Part shown: positions 21,343 through 34,293 of the stretch, piece after piece
Layout of the letters: the number at the start of each line of letters is the position of its first letter
Position numbering within the stretch: the first letter of the stretch is position 1
NCBI RefSeq assembly: GCF_018448495.1
Contig: NZ_CP049902.1
Coordinates: forward strand, 682,001-746,000
Origin: Psychrobacter sp. WY6
Lineage (GTDB): Bacteria; Pseudomonadota; Gammaproteobacteria; Pseudomonadales; Moraxellaceae
Length of the DNA stretch: 64,000 nt
Direction: 5' to 3'
The notes under the pieces: generated by a model
Seen by the model: only the letters and a program-made list of their open reading frames with translations
Told to the model about the DNA's origin: nothing
Database searches by the model: none
Translations under genes and position numbers: made by a program

Positions 21343-21439
21343 AGTCACAAGTCACAAGTCACAAGTCACAAGTCACAAGTCACAAGTCACAAGTCACAAG
21401 TCACAAGTCACAAGTCACAAGTCACAAGTCACAAGTCAC
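21343..21439. repeat. 7-bp tandem repeat, about 13.9 copies
   Basis: The unit AGTCACA is repeated 13 times perfectly plus six bases of another. It lies between the nrdR start (21311) and the mnmE stop (21506), so it falls in the nrdR leader or the mnmE-nrdR spacer. There is no gene in it; a small plus-strand ORF across it is only a product of the repeat. Confidence 0.95.
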
Positions 21440-21505
21440 TACTTATAAGACCAAATTTTCTGAGAATTGACGAGTTGTATCAAGCAATTCAAAAAAATCG
21501 GCTGG

Positions 21506-22945
21506 TTATTTTCCAATACAGAAACTACCAAAGATTTTGCCCAACAAGTCATCCGCACTAAACGCTCCCGTAATCTCACCCAAACTGTTCTGAGCCTGAC
21601 GTAAGCTTTCGGCGACTAATTCACCTGCTTGAAACACCGTTAACTGCTCGTGCGCCTCTGCTAAAGAGTCGGCTGTGCGTCTAAGTGCATCTATATGACG
21701 TGTGCGAGCAATTAGGCTGTTTTGGTGAAAACCGACCTTAGCACATAAGGCTTCGACCAGATTATCGATACCAGCACCTGTTTCACATGAAACATTAATT
21801 TGTTCATAACCACGTTCTTTTATTGCGATTTGCGAGACAGAGGGTATTTGACTGCTACTATCATCTAGTAAGTCACTTAACAAATCACTCTTATTAGCAA
21901 TAATCAATAAGCGTTTGGCCTCTGGTAACTCACCAAATAATTGTTCTGCAAGCTGTAGCGGCGTACTTTCTTCTTCAAGATCACGAGTCACATCGTAGAC
22001 CATCAGCAGCATATCAGCTTGGGTAATGGCTGTACGCGCACGTTCAATTCCAATACGCTCTACCGTGTCTTCTGTGTCACGCAGACCCGCCGTATCGGTA
22101 AGATGAAGTGTCAAACCGTTGAGCACCACGGTCTCTTGCAGCGTATCACGAGTCGTACCTGCAACGTCAGTAACGATAGCGCGCTCTTGCCCTGCCAGAC
22201 GATTCAGCAAGCTTGATTTACCCGCATTTGGTCTACCTGCTAAGACCACATGAATACCATCACGTAGGAGCTGACCCTGCTTGGCGGTCGCCAATACTTG
22301 CTGTATCTTGTCTTGCGTTTGCTCCAGTTTACTTTGTATGACGCCGTCTGATAAAAAATCCACGTCTTCTTCGTCAGGGAAATCAATCGCCGCTTCAACA
22401 TGCAAGCGAAGATGAATAAGCTGCTCTAATAGCTGATTAATCTTCTTTGAAAACTCACCACTTAGCGAGCGAATGGCACTACTCGCAGCGGCAGCACTGG
22501 TCGCATCAATGGCATCAGCGATAGCCTCTGCTTGTACCAAATCCAATTTATCATTATCAAAAGCACGATAAGAGAATTCCCCAGCACCCGCTTGTTTTGC
22601 GCCCAGCTCAAATACCCTTGCTAGCAGTTGGTTTTGTAGAATCATGCCGCCATGCCCTTGCAGCTCAATCACATCTTCCCCTGTGAACGAATGCGGGCCT
22701 TTAAAGTACAGCACTAACCCTTCATCAATTACTGTACCATCAGCCTGATAAAAACGACAAAAACTGGCCATACGTGGCGTAAAAGCAGACTTACCCGTTA
22801 GTGTACAGGCAATGTCATAAGCACGCGCACCCGACAGACGTATAACACCAACGCCACCTCTTCCAAGCGGTGTGGCAATAGCCGCAATCGTGGCCAAGCC
22901 AGATGCTTTAGGTGGTTCAGATGCTTTAGGTACGTTTGACGCCAT
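21506..22945 (-). CDS. mnmE: tRNA modification GTPase MnmE
   Basis: With MnmG, MnmE installs the cmnm5 group on wobble U34 of several tRNAs. The N-terminal domain has [16 protein letters not shown]. The GTPase domain has P-loop [13 protein letters not shown]3 DTAG and G4 NKSD (about residues 220-370 of the open frame). The C-terminus ends FCIGK with the functional cysteine. The frame is intact. The open frame extends to 22972 only through a TTG; the ATG at 22945 is preferred. A parS-like site (21779-21794) lies within the coding region. Confidence 0.94.
   Translation of the reverse strand: MASNVPKASEPPKASGLATIAAIATPLGRGGVGVIRLSGARAYDIACTLTGKSAFTPRMASFCRFYQADGTVIDEGLVLYFKGPHSFTGEDVIELQGHGGMILQNQLLARVFELGAKQAGAGEFSYRAFDNDKLDLVQAEAIADAIDATSAAAASSAIRSLSGEFSKKINQLLEQLIHLRLHVEAAIDFPDEEDVDFLSDGVIQSKLEQTQDKIQQVLATAKQGQLLRDGIHVVLAGRPNAGKSSLLNRLAGQERAIVTDVAGTTRDTLQETVVLNGLTLHLTDTAGLRDTEDTVERIGIERARTAITQADMLLMVYDVTRDLEEESTPLQLAEQLFGELPEAKRLLIIANKSDLLSDLLDDSSSQIPSVSQIAIKERGYEQINVSCETGAGIDNLVEALCAKVGFHQNSLIARTRHIDALRRTADSLAEAHEQLTVFQAGELVAESLRQAQNSLGEITGAFSADDLLGKIFGSFCIGK
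21779..21794. promoter_or_regulatory. parS-like site inside mnmE (one mismatch)
   Basis: TGTTTCACATGAAACA differs from the ParB consensus at one position; it encodes part of the VSCET segment of MnmE. Confidence 0.65.
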
Positions 22946-23087
22946 CTCTAGGGAATCCACAATTACTCTCAATAGCTAAAAACTCCATTATAGACGGCTG
23001 GACACAGACTGACAAAGCAAACTTTAAATAGCCATGCTTTGCGCTTATTTTATTTCAGATCAGTGAGCGATAATAGAAATGTCACAC

Positions 23088-23122
23088 ATAAAAAAACCAC
23101 CGCCGTAGCGATGGTCTTTTAT
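23088..23122 (-). terminator. Intrinsic terminator after yidC
   Basis: On the minus strand ACCATCGC-TAC-GGCGGTGGT forms a hairpin (one G-U pair) followed by a run of T residues, 16 bases past the yidC stop. Confidence 0.75.
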
Positions 23123-23137
23123 CAATTGATGAGCTAC

Positions 23138-24836
23138 TTAGTCCAATACTTTAACAGTACGACGCTTTTGCTCTTCTTCGACTTTTTTATTGACATATAT
23201 GATTGCTGAGTCATACTAAACAAGTTGTTGACTGTCCAGTATAGTACGAGACCCGCTGGGAAAAACAGCATGAAAGCAGTAAAAATGATTGGTAAGAACT
23301 TCATCACTTTCGCTTGCATCGGATCAGCTGGCTGCGGGTTTAGCTGCTGCTGTACAAACATCGAGGCACCCATCAGCAATGGTAAAATAAACCAAGGATC
23401 CATCGCCGATAAATCCTGAATCCATAAAATCCAAGGCGCATGACGCAGCTCAACACTTTCAACCAATACCCAATATAGCGCTAAGAAGATAGGCATTTGC
23501 ATCAAAATAGGCAAACAACCTGCCATTGGATTGACTTTTTCTTCTTTATAAATAGCCATCATTTCTTGCGACATCTTCATTCGATCGTCGCCATGCTCTT
23601 CTTTAAGTGCGGCTAATCTTGGTGCAATCGCACGCATCTTCGCCATTGAATAGTAACTCTTATTCGAGAACCACATCAGAGCAATTTTGACTAAAATCGT
23701 CAATACAATGATTGACCAACCCCAGTTACCTATGACTTTATGAATACCGTCCAAGATGGCAAATAAAATTTTCGATATTGGCCATAACAACCCATAATCA
23801 ACCGTTTTATTAAGGCCTACTGCCACATCTTTTAGCTCAGATTGTACTTTAGGACCAGCGTATAACGTGGCATCTAATGTCACTTGTTTATTTGGCGCGA
23901 CATTGACAGGTTGACTGTTGAAACCGATGAAGTAATCATCGCCTGTTTCACGGCTAAAGAAAGTAGCGGTAAAGTTTTCAGGTATCCATGCTGATACAAA
24001 ATAATGCTGCACAACACCAACCCAACCTTTATCGCTACTAACAGCTAGCTCACCATCATTAAAGTCTTTAAATTTGAGCTTATTGTATGGATCATCAGGA
24101 GTACCCCAAGCACCGCCTAAATAAGTCGCCATACTAAGCGCACCTTTATCAGACATACCTGGATCTTTACTGTCATCACGTTTCAACTGGGCAAATAGCT
24201 GACCTTGCCACGGTTGTGTAGAAGCATTTGTATTTGATAGCTAATATCAATCGGATATTTATTTTCAGTAAAGGTAAATGTCTTAGTAACGGTCAAGCCA
24301 TCTTTTTTATAAGTAAGCGGTACTGACAGCGTCTGTTGCCCTGCTTCCATGACGTAATTATTAGCAGTATGGCTGTATTTGGCACGACCTTCTGCAGTAT
24401 CAATACCGTTAGGACCAATAAGACCAGACTGAGCCACATACACGCGATTACTATTATTCTCTAGCAATACGAAAGGCTTATCGCTATCGAGCGTTGCGTC
24501 ATACTGCTTAAGAGCAGCATAAACAATATCGCCGCCTTCTGGATTGATCTTTATATCATAGCGATCGGTAGTGACCGTGATTAATCCCGTGTCTTTAGCA
24601 GGCGTTGCCGTCACAGCATCATTAGCGACTGTATTGTTATCAACAGGCAATGTCTGTACCGGAATATCACCTGCGGCACCAGTTGTCGAAGGGATGTCAG
24701 CACCTACTGAAGCAGTGGTTTCTGACACCGCATCTACAGCTGGCGCATCGGCATAATCATCTCGCCATGCCAAAATCAGCAGATAAGCGGTGATTAACAT
24801 CGCAATGATGATCATCACCCGAAATATCTTTTGCAT
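23138..24836 (-). CDS. yidC: Membrane protein insertase YidC, two frameshifts
   Basis: YidC inserts and folds inner-membrane proteins, alone or with Sec. An N-terminal helix (VMIIIAMLITAYLLILAW) is followed by the large periplasmic beta domain (VTTDRYDIKINPEGGDI) and the conserved five-helix core (GWSIIVLTILVKIALMW, NPMAGCLPILMQMPIFLALYWVL, VLYWTVNNLFSMTQQ). Frames break near 24190 and near 23200. With the second repaired the C-terminus reads NKKVEEEQKRRTVKVLD and stops at 23138. About 566 residues. Order rpmH-rnpA-yidD-yidC-mnmE is the classical one. Confidence 0.93.
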
Positions 24837-25047
24837 AAACCTTTCCTAGATTAAAAAATTAGGGAATGAAAAATTAGGGCATGTGTCATGACCGTACAAT
24901 TATCATCGTATGTGACAACAGTATTGCCAGTCATTTACATAAAATGTGCATCATTTTACTAAAAATCTGCCTTAAATGATACCAAGAGTGTGGATAACTT
25001 GTGGGTAACTAAATAGATATCCACAACTTCGCAGTCTATGATGAACG
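24837..25047. other. yidD-yidC spacer with DnaA-box-like sequences
   Basis: No ORF is seen. Around 24990-25027 there are three DnaA-box-like elements: TGTGGATAA, a TGTGGGTAA variant and TATCCACAA. It could bind DnaA but is not next to dnaA. Confidence 0.45.
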
Positions 25048-25424
25048 TTACGTTATTTTCATCATATGGTTTAAGCGAGACACATAGCTTTTATTATCTC
25101 TAAAAACATATAAACCTTGAACTTTGACACTAGTAGCTAGTTCGCTAAAAGGTACATATTGATAATGATAAGAAGATAACGGTAGCGGCACAAAATCAAT
25201 GCCGTGTCCACCCAAAGGATGACAACTGCCGATACGTTTTAATAATAACCAACTGCCTGCTCGGACACCATGCCATGCCAAAGCTTGTTTACCATAATTC
25301 GAGCACGTAGGGTAATAGCGGCAACGAGCAGGTAATAGTGGACTTATTAATTTTGATAAAAAATAATAAAATAATAAATACTCTTATAAAGGAAATTATT
25401 TAAATTAACCAATAAAAAATTCAT
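25048..25424 (-). CDS. yidD: Membrane protein insertion efficiency factor YidD, one frameshift
   Basis: YidD is a small amphipathic membrane-associated protein that helps YidC-dependent insertion. The signature [20 protein letters not shown] with downstream [18 protein letters not shown] is present. The frame breaks at a T-run near 25352; an added T joins an AT-rich, hydrophobic N-terminus starting at 25424 ([11 protein letters not shown]). It starts one or two bases after the repaired rnpA stop, as often seen. The long C-terminal tail after VPLP (about 45 residues) exceeds the E. coli form. Confidence 0.85.
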
Positions 25425-25425
25425 T

Positions 25426-25796
25426 TTATTTTTTTCTATTTTCTTAATAATATTAATTATTTGATTTTTTAATTCTTTATTATCTATATCTTTTATAGAT
25501 TTTTTAACAATAAAAACAATATCTTTATTTTCTAAAGAATGAGCCTTTATACGAAAATGCTCACGTATTTGACGCTTGATTAAATTTCGCGCGACAGCTG
25601 TAGGAACTTTACGCTTGGTAATAGCCATGCCGACTCGTGGCTTACCATGATCATTGGTACGCACAAATGCCATTAGATGGCTCTGATGAAGCTTACGCTC
25701 AGGTGCATCAAAAACCTCACGGAAGGCTGCAGGCGCGAGCAAACGCTGCTCTTTGGTGAAGCGAGCATTAGCTGCCGCTGAAACAGTATTGGACAT
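25426..25796 (-). CDS. rnpA: Ribonuclease P protein component
   Basis: RnpA is the protein subunit of RNase P, which matures tRNA 5' ends. It starts MSNTVSAAANARFTKEQRLL and has the RNA-binding signature RNLIKRQIREHFR. The open frame continues past the expected end into yidD; one more A in the 7-A run at about 25429-25435 gives a TAA at 25426-25428 and about 123 residues. The last third (IVFIVKKSIKDIDNKELKNQ and after) is much more AT-rich than the first part. Confidence 0.9.
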
Positions 25797-25996
25797 AGCA
25801 CAACCTAGTATAAGAGCGAATAACGGTAGCGGAAATAATAGCGCAGAAATAACAACAAAGTACAGAGACAAAAAAAGCGCCGATGTGGGCGCTTTTAATA
25901 TATGGCTAAGTGTCAGTTGTGGTGATTGACTATCGCAATCTATAAATAATAGAAACACAACAAGCACTATAAGCCATGCTTATCGCAATCTACTGA

Positions 25997-26131
25997 TTAT
26001 ACAGTAAGACGATGACGTCCTTTAGCGCGGCGACGAGCTAAGACCTGACGGCCCTTTTTAGTTGCCATACGAGCACGGAAACCGTGAGTACGTTTACGCT
26101 TGATCACGCTTGGTTGGAATGTACGTTTCAT
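25997..26131 (-). CDS. rpmH: 50S ribosomal protein L34
   Basis: A 44-residue, highly basic protein starting [20 protein letters not shown] and ending GRHRLTV, nearly the universal L34 sequence. The frame is intact. It heads the rpmH-rnpA-yidD-yidC cluster and reads away from oriC. Confidence 0.97.
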   Translation of the reverse strand: MKRTFQPSVIKRKRTHGFRARMATKKGRQVLARRRAKGRHRLTV

Positions 26132-26199
26132 AACTCACCTATCAAAATAATGGACTAAATTCGTAATAACGGAGGATTATACCACCGCATAGAATCTGG

Positions 26200-26750
26200 G
26201 TCAATGAACTAATTTAATCTATGTCGATGCAGACAGATATTTTGACAGAGGAAATATCATTTTAAATGATTCATCGTGTGTAAAGTTCATATTCATAACT
26301 AAAAAATAACGACTCAGTTAATTAATTCAGTGATGGATTCCTAAAAGTTATCCACAGTTTTGTCGAACTCTATAATAATTAACTATTAATATATATAAGT
26401 ATTGTTGTTATTGGTAGCTCGATTATCTGTGGCTAAGTAAGTTTTCCTTTTTATTATCAATATATTGTACTATGGGTAAACCTGTGGATAACCTGTGGGC
26501 TAAATATGGATAACTCACCTTTCAAAGTTATGCACAAAAGTATCCACAGCCTTATCCCCAAAAAACAAGGTTTTATCCACAGGGTATTTGTGTTAGATTA
26601 GCCCCTACTTAATATATGGCTTCGTATAGTTTATCAACGTAACTCCCAATATGGTTTCCAACGGAAATAATTGCGGAGAATATTAAGGGCTACGCAACAG
26701 ATCACACTGCTAAAACACAAATATTATTTCAAATTATAGGGTTAGTATTT
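26200..26750. other. Probable chromosomal origin of replication (oriC)
   Basis: The rpmH-dnaA intergenic region is AT-rich and has a cluster of DnaA boxes. Perfect TTATCCACA occurs at 26348-26356 and 26573-26581. TGTGGATAA is at 26483-26491. Near matches are TATGGATAA 26505-26513, TTATGCACA 26528-26536, GTATCCACA 26540-26548 and TTATCCCCA 26552-26560. AT-rich stretches at 26370-26475 could be the unwinding element. The dnaA promoter lies at the right end. Confidence 0.88.
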
Positions 26751-26753
26751 TTC

Positions 26754-28197
26754 ATGATAGACACAGCAAATATTTGGGATAAATGTCTAAATGACCTACG
26801 ATATAACGTCAAAGACAACGTATTTACTATGTGGTTGAGACCATTGTCAGCTCATCAAGAGGCGCAAACGCTGACTATACTTGCTCCTAATGATTATTTT
26901 GTGACTTACATCAAAAAAACCACTTGCAAGAGATACAGCAGCTGGTTGCTAAGCACAGTCAGGGAAGTATCGAAGAGGTGGTTGTGCGTGTTGATAACGC
27001 TGGCCGCGATAATGAAGACAATCGTCAATTGCAATCAGGGTCTTTGTTTGAAGAAGATAAACCCTCCCCTACCCCTGCAGATCATAAGTTTGAAACCATT
27101 CATCATAAAAATGCAAAAGCAGATATTGATGCTAATATGCGTCATGCAGAATTGGTTGATTCTGCTGATGCTAAGTCGTTGAGTTATCTAAACCCTGACT
27201 TTACTTTTGAAACTTTTGTCACTGGCAAGTCTAACAATTTGGCTTATAAAGCCTGTTATGAGCTTGGTAAGCGCCAATCAAAAAATCGACACAATCCTTT
27301 ATTTATATACGGACCTTCTGGTTTGGGAAAAACGCATTTAATGCATTCTGTAGCACATCGATATTTAAAAATAATCAAAGTTTTTATTATTTCACTTCTG
27401 AAAAATTTATTAATCAATTGGTTTATTCATTAAGAAATAATAAAATAGAAGATTTTAAAAAGAAAATTAAAAAAGTGGATTTATTGATTGTAGATGATAT
27501 TCATGTATTGGCAGGAAAAACCAAAAGTAGTAATGAGTTTTTGACATTATTTGCAGATTTTACCAGTGGTGATAAACAACTGATTTTGGCTTCAGATCGT
27601 CATCCTTCGCAAATGACCGAATTCGATGAACGTTTCAGATCGCGATTTTCTTGGGGGCTCACTGTAGCAGTTGATCCGCCTGAGATTGATACTCGTGTGC
27701 AAATTTTGCAAAAAAAAGCAGCTTCATATGGTATGACACTGCCTAAAGAATGCGCATTATTCATCGCTCAAAACGTGGTTTCAAATGTTAGGCGTTTAGA
27801 AGGTGCTCTAAATCAAGTCTTTGCCAATGCTAACTTGACGGGTGCACAGATTACTCTTGAAATGGTGCAATATGCGCTAAAAGACATCGTCGCGATGCGT
27901 GTGCAAGCTGTGAATATGGATAATATTCGCAAAGTGGTTGCTGAGTATTATGATGTGACCATCAAAGAAATGATGGGTCGTAAACGCACGCGCAGTATTG
28001 CCAGACCGCGTCAAATAGCGATGGCATTATCGCGTGAGTTGACTGGTGATAGCTTTCCTGAGATTGGTCAATCATTCGGTGGTCGCGATCATACAACGGT
28101 GATGCATGCTTGCGATAAAGTTAATGAGCTACGAGCAGCCGATCCTGCTTTTGATAAGGATTACAAAACACTGGCATTGATGCTGCAAGCGGGTTAG
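26754..28197 (+). CDS. dnaA: Replication initiator DnaA, two single-A frameshifts
   Basis: DnaA binds oriC and melts it. Domain I starts MIDTANIWDKCLNDLRYNV. The AAA+ domain has Walker A GPSGLGKTHLM and Walker B LLIVDDIHVLAGK, with sensor II in the VSNVRRLEGALNQV segment. Domain IV ends with the DNA-binding signature GGRDHTTVMHACDKV. Frames break in an A-run near 26915 (7 A, 8 needed) and near 27371 (5 A, 6 needed). Repaired length is about 481 residues. Since dnaA is essential, these are almost surely sequence errors. The segment at about 27360-27490 is strikingly AT-rich for coding DNA here. Confidence 0.96.
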
Positions 28198-28358
28198 CAG
28201 GTCGCGGTATCACTATGTTTTAGTGGATTGATATGGTTTATAATATTAAAAATACGAGTAGACAGACAGCGAATGGATTATAGTCAATAGACAGGGTATG
28301 ATTAAGCCATTATTGTTAAGTTTTATAATAAAAATCATTTAAATAAGAGTAACCAAGC

Positions 28359-29537
28359 ATGCAATTATCGATTAATCGAGAGTCGTTACTAAAAGCCATT
28401 AATTTGATCGCCAAGGCTGCTGATAAACGGCACAATATGGTTATTTTGGGCAATATCAAGCTACAGCTATCCGAATCAATGCTTATTTTGACGGCTTCTG
28501 ATTTAGAAGTAGTAGAGCTGACATCGACGTTGAAATTGCCTGCTGGTGCTTGTATTGAAGCTGGTACCACAACTTTACCTGCAACAAAATTAAAAGACAT
28601 CTGTAAATCATTGCCTGCACAAGCTCAAATTAATTTGGCTACTCAAGAAAATGAACGCTGCTTATTAACCAGTGGTAAGAGTCGCTTCACCTTAGGGACA
28701 TTACCTAGCGAAGATTATCCGAGTTTGGGTAATCCCGAAAATATCACGCCATTGACCATCAGTCGCAATCGTCTTATCGATTTGATTCATAAAACGCAGT
28801 TTGCAATGGCGATTCAAGATGTTCGCTATTATCTCACTGGTATGTTGTTTGATGTGTCGCAACAGCAACTGACGACGGTTGCAACCGATGGGCACAGATT
28901 GGCTTTGGCGCGCAGCGTTATCGATGTCAGTGCTGATTTAAGTATGCAGGCTATTTTGCCCCGTAAAGCTGTCATTGAACTTGAGCGCTTGGCCTCTGAG
29001 TTAGGAAAAATGCTTGGTGAGCAAGACAATCAAGTCACCTTGAGCTTCGGTCGTGAGTTTTTGCAAGTGAGCTTACCCTTTGGTGACGTTGATAGTGCAG
29101 GACAGGTTAATCAAAACCTGATGGTTACTTTCACTGCGCGTCTGATTGATGGAAAATTCCCTGATTATCGCCGAGTGATGCCAAGTAATACGGATAAACT
29201 GGCTTTATTCAATCAAGAAAAAATGACGGACGTACTGCGCCGTGTCGCGATTTTAAGTAATGAAAAATCTCGCGGTGTGGTGTTTAATTTTGCCAGCGAT
29301 GGGATGGTAGAAGTTCGTGCTAATAATGCAGAGCAAGATGAAGCGGTGGAGATGATACAGGCGAAGTATCAAGGTGAGCCGATGGAGCTGTCTTTTAATG
29401 CGGCTTATTTACAAGATGTGCTTGGCGTTATTCAAGGTGACTTGCAAATGCACATGAGCCAATCGAATGCTTCAGTGTTGGTTAACCAGCTGAATGATGA
29501 GTTCCATCAGTATGTCATTATGCCAATGCGTATATAG
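28359..29537 (+). CDS. dnaN: DNA polymerase III sliding clamp (beta)
   Basis: DnaN forms the ring that tethers polymerase III to DNA. It starts MQLSINRESLLKAINLIAKA and has the three-fold clamp pattern, including ATDGHRLALARS (about residue 175), RRVAILSNEKSRGV, and the C-terminal VMPM-type ending IMPMRI. 392 residues with an intact frame, a contrast to its neighbours. The dnaA-dnaN gap is 161 bases, followed by dnaN-recF. Confidence 0.97.
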   Translation: MQLSINRESLLKAINLIAKAADKRHNMVILGNIKLQLSESMLILTASDLEVVELTSTLKLPAGACIEAGTTTLPATKLKDICKSLPAQAQINLATQENERCLLTSGKSRFTLGTLPSEDYPSLGNPENITPLTISRNRLIDLIHKTQFAMAIQDVRYYLTGMLFDVSQQQLTTVATDGHRLALARSVIDVSADLSMQAILPRKAVIELERLASELGKMLGEQDNQVTLSFGREFLQVSLPFGDVDSAGQVNQNLMVTFTARLIDGKFPDYRRVMPSNTDKLALFNQEKMTDVLRRVAILSNEKSRGVVFNFASDGMVEVRANNAEQDEAVEMIQAKYQGEPMELSFNAAYLQDVLGVIQGDLQMHMSQSNASVLVNQLNDEFHQYVIMPMRI

Positions 29538-29574
29538 TTTCTGTATGTTTTCAATAGGCTTAATAGCAGGGACT

Positions 29575-29622
29575 AAAGACACTCAGTTTGCACTAAAAAA
29601 TTAAGGTAAGCTGAGTGTCTTT
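29575..29622 (+). terminator. Terminator-like hairpin after dnaN
   Basis: Arms AAAGACACTCAG and CTGAGTGTCTTT enclose a ~24-nt loop 38 bases past the dnaN stop. The T-tract is short, so it may be only partly efficient. Confidence 0.6.
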
Positions 29623-29707
29623 GATTAAAATCCAGTATTTTAAATTCAATATTTATTAAACTTTTGCCTATTATTATAGGTAGCGTCAATAGGTGGCTGT
29701 CGGCATT

Positions 29708-31080
29708 ATGATTGAACGTCTACAAATATCGAACCTACGCAACCTGACGCACGTCAATCTACATGCAACAGATTGCAACGTCATTATCGGTGCCAATGGC
29801 AGTGGAAAAACCTCATTACTTGAAGCCATATTTCTGCTGTCAAGAGGAAAAAGCTTTCGTCATCACCAGCCAAAACGCTATATCCAGCACCATCAAAATA
29901 CAGCGACTGTATACGCTAGACTCAATGATAGTAGTACCTTAGCTATCCAAAAGCAAGCTGACGCGACCACAATTCTACGTCTGAATCAAACCACTGTCTA
30001 TAACCAAAGCATCTTAACTGAGCAGCTACCAACGCTACTAATAGATCCATCGACGATGGATATGTTAGAGCAGGGTAGTGCTAGTCGTCGCCAGCTGCTA
30101 GATTGGCTAGTGTTCACATGAAACAAGGTTTTCATCCGCAATGGCTCGCCTATCAGCGTCTATTAAAACAGCGCAATAGTTTACTAAAAAAGACAAGTCA
30201 TTTGACCCAAGTGCAGCTCGCTGAACTAAAATCGTGGGACAAAGGACTTAGTAATCATGCGGAACTGATTCATCATTATCGTGAACGGATATTCGCAGAA
30301 TGGCAGCCTTATTTTGCTGAAAGTATCGCGCAGTTATTGCCCGCTTATGCGGATCAATTGAGCCTTAGCTATAATGCTGGTTACGATACGAATGTTGCGC
30401 TGGATATACAGCTTAACGAGCGCTTAGAACAGGATTTGCAACTGGGATATACTCGTATCGGTAATCACCGTGCTGATGTTCATGTGCATTGGCGTTCTAA
30501 TGACTCGGCAGCGTCAAATAACAATTTCTCAGATACAATGCATGAAGCGGACACTAACCTCAAAGTAGCTGTGATAAAAGAGCAGGCAGCCAATGTGTTG
30601 TCGCGTGGTGAAAAAAAGCTATTAATCACAGCACTGCGTTTATCGCAACTGCCATTACTGCTAAATACTCAAAAGACTAATGATCTATCAAATGATCTAT
30701 CAAATGATCTATCAAATGATCTATCAAATGATCTATCAAATGATCTATCAAATGATCTATCAAATGATCTATCAAATGATCTATCAAATGATCTATCAAA
30801 TGATCTATCAAATGATCTATCAAATGATCTATCAAATGATCTATCAAATGATCTATCAAATGATAGCGCTCATGCTCAGGTGACACCAGTGGTATTACTA
30901 GATGATATTACTGCAGAGCTTGATGATAGGGCGATAGATATTCTATTGTCGACGTTAGCGCAGCTGCCATGTCAGGTATTTATGACCAGCTTAACCGATG
31001 ATATTTTGCCTTTAATGCATCAATATTGGTCAAAACCCAGTACGTTTCATGTGAAACAAGGTCAAATCTTTAGTCCTTAA
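29708..31080 (+). CDS. recF: Recombination protein RecF with internal NDLS repeat, one frameshift
   Basis: RecF is an SMC-like ATPase that, with RecO and RecR, loads RecA at gaps. It starts MIERLQISNLRNLTH and has Walker A IIGANGSGKTSLLEAI, ABC signature VLSRGEKKLLITALRLSQ and Walker B VVLLDDITAELDD. The frame breaks near 30113; one more T restores LVFHMKQGFHPQWLAYQRLL and also a parS-like site. Between signature and Walker B lie fifteen repeats of Asn-Asp-Leu-Ser (30679-30864), which lengthen the protein to about 457 residues against about 360 usual. The start at 29708 is preferred over a GTG at 29693. Confidence 0.93.
30111..30125. promoter_or_regulatory. parS-like site in recF, one base missing
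   Basis: TGTTCACATGAAACA is the parS consensus with one central change and one missing T. Restoring that T also repairs the recF frame at this point, which supports a sequence error. Confidence 0.5.
30679..30864 (+). repeat. 12-bp in-frame tandem repeat in recF, 15 copies plus a half copy
   Basis: The unit AATGATCTATCA is repeated fifteen times without a mismatch (30679-30858), followed by AATGAT. Each copy encodes Asn-Asp-Leu-Ser. Because the unit is a multiple of three, copy-number change keeps the frame. It lies in the variable loop between the ABC signature and Walker B. Confidence 0.97.
31043..31058. promoter_or_regulatory. parS-like site at the end of recF (two mismatches)
   Basis: CGTTTCATGTGAAACA differs from the consensus at two positions and encodes FHVK near the RecF C-terminus. 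Confidence 0.5.
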
Positions 31081-31567
31081 TTATCTCCTTTCTCCACGGG
31101 CTTTCATATCGATACTTATCTACCTGTCATTTCGCAATGATATAGGCTATCTTTGCGAGCTGGTTTTATAGGCATAAAACGCTCAGTAAACAGTGACTTA
31201 GAGGCAAAAAAATGCTAAAATAGGGCTTTATTTTGTCCTGTTCTCAGCAAGTTGTTTGATGACGTTATATAGGTGTTTTCCAATGCCTGTAAATTTCTAA
31301 GTATTTGATAAATAGATGTTTTATTTGCTCTCTCGGTTTTTATAATGTTTAAAAAAAGAAGCCGATGTTAGAGAAAAAAAGCGCGGACTTGAAACTCTTT
31401 TTAAGTCGCTATCAACACTCAAGAATTTTTAGCTAATCGTGTTTTAGCTGGTAATGCTTATCAAAGGTTTTGACTATAAAAATTAAGTCTAAAATAACGT
31501 TATGAGGCGTCATCGTAGTGGTGCGCTAATAACAAACGGCTGATTATGGCTAGATTAAGGAATGCAC
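31081..31567. other. recF-gyrB intergenic region
   Basis: A 487-bp gap without a convincing gene. It presumably carries the gyrB promoter and leader; a -10-like TAAAAT lies near 31216. No riboswitch or strong hairpin is recognised. Confidence 0.5.
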
Positions 31568-34181
<2,614 letters not shown>

Positions 34182-34204
34182 ATAGCATAATATTGTGACT
34201 CACT

Positions 34205-34243
34205 AAAAAACCACCGCTTTGGCAGTCAAGGCGGTGGTTTTTT
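34205..34243 (+). terminator. Intrinsic terminator after gyrB
   Basis: ACCACCGC and GCGGTGGT form an 8-bp stem, flanked by A-run and T-run, so it can act in both directions. It lies just past the gyrB stop. Confidence 0.85.
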
Positions 34244-34254
34244 AATGTTAGAAT

Positions 34255-34270
34255 TGTTTCACGTGAAACT
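34255..34270. promoter_or_regulatory. parS-like site (one mismatch)
   Basis: TGTTTCACGTGAAACT matches 15 of 16 positions of the ParB consensus; it is intergenic between gyrB and mntP. Confidence 0.75.
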
Positions 34271-34293
34271 TGGTTTACGAATTGCTTTAGATA

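Noticed and set aside
21343..21439. CRISPR array
   Set aside because: The units are 7 bp with no spacers; the 12-bp and 16-bp repeats elsewhere also lack spacers, and no cas genes are present.
21154..21561. Plus-strand ORF with repeated Ser-His-Lys-Ser-Gln-Val-Thr
   Set aside because: It is only the 7-bp repeat read in triplets, antisense to nrdR and mnmE.
26924..27433. Separate gene inside dnaA
   Set aside because: It is the middle of DnaA in a shifted frame; one A on each side rejoins it.
30679..30886. Long open frames in other frames and strands across the recF repeat (His-Leu-Ile-Asp and Met-Ile-Tyr-Gln repeats)
   Set aside because: They are side products of a 12-bp repeat being open in several frames; only the RecF frame connects to conserved flanks.
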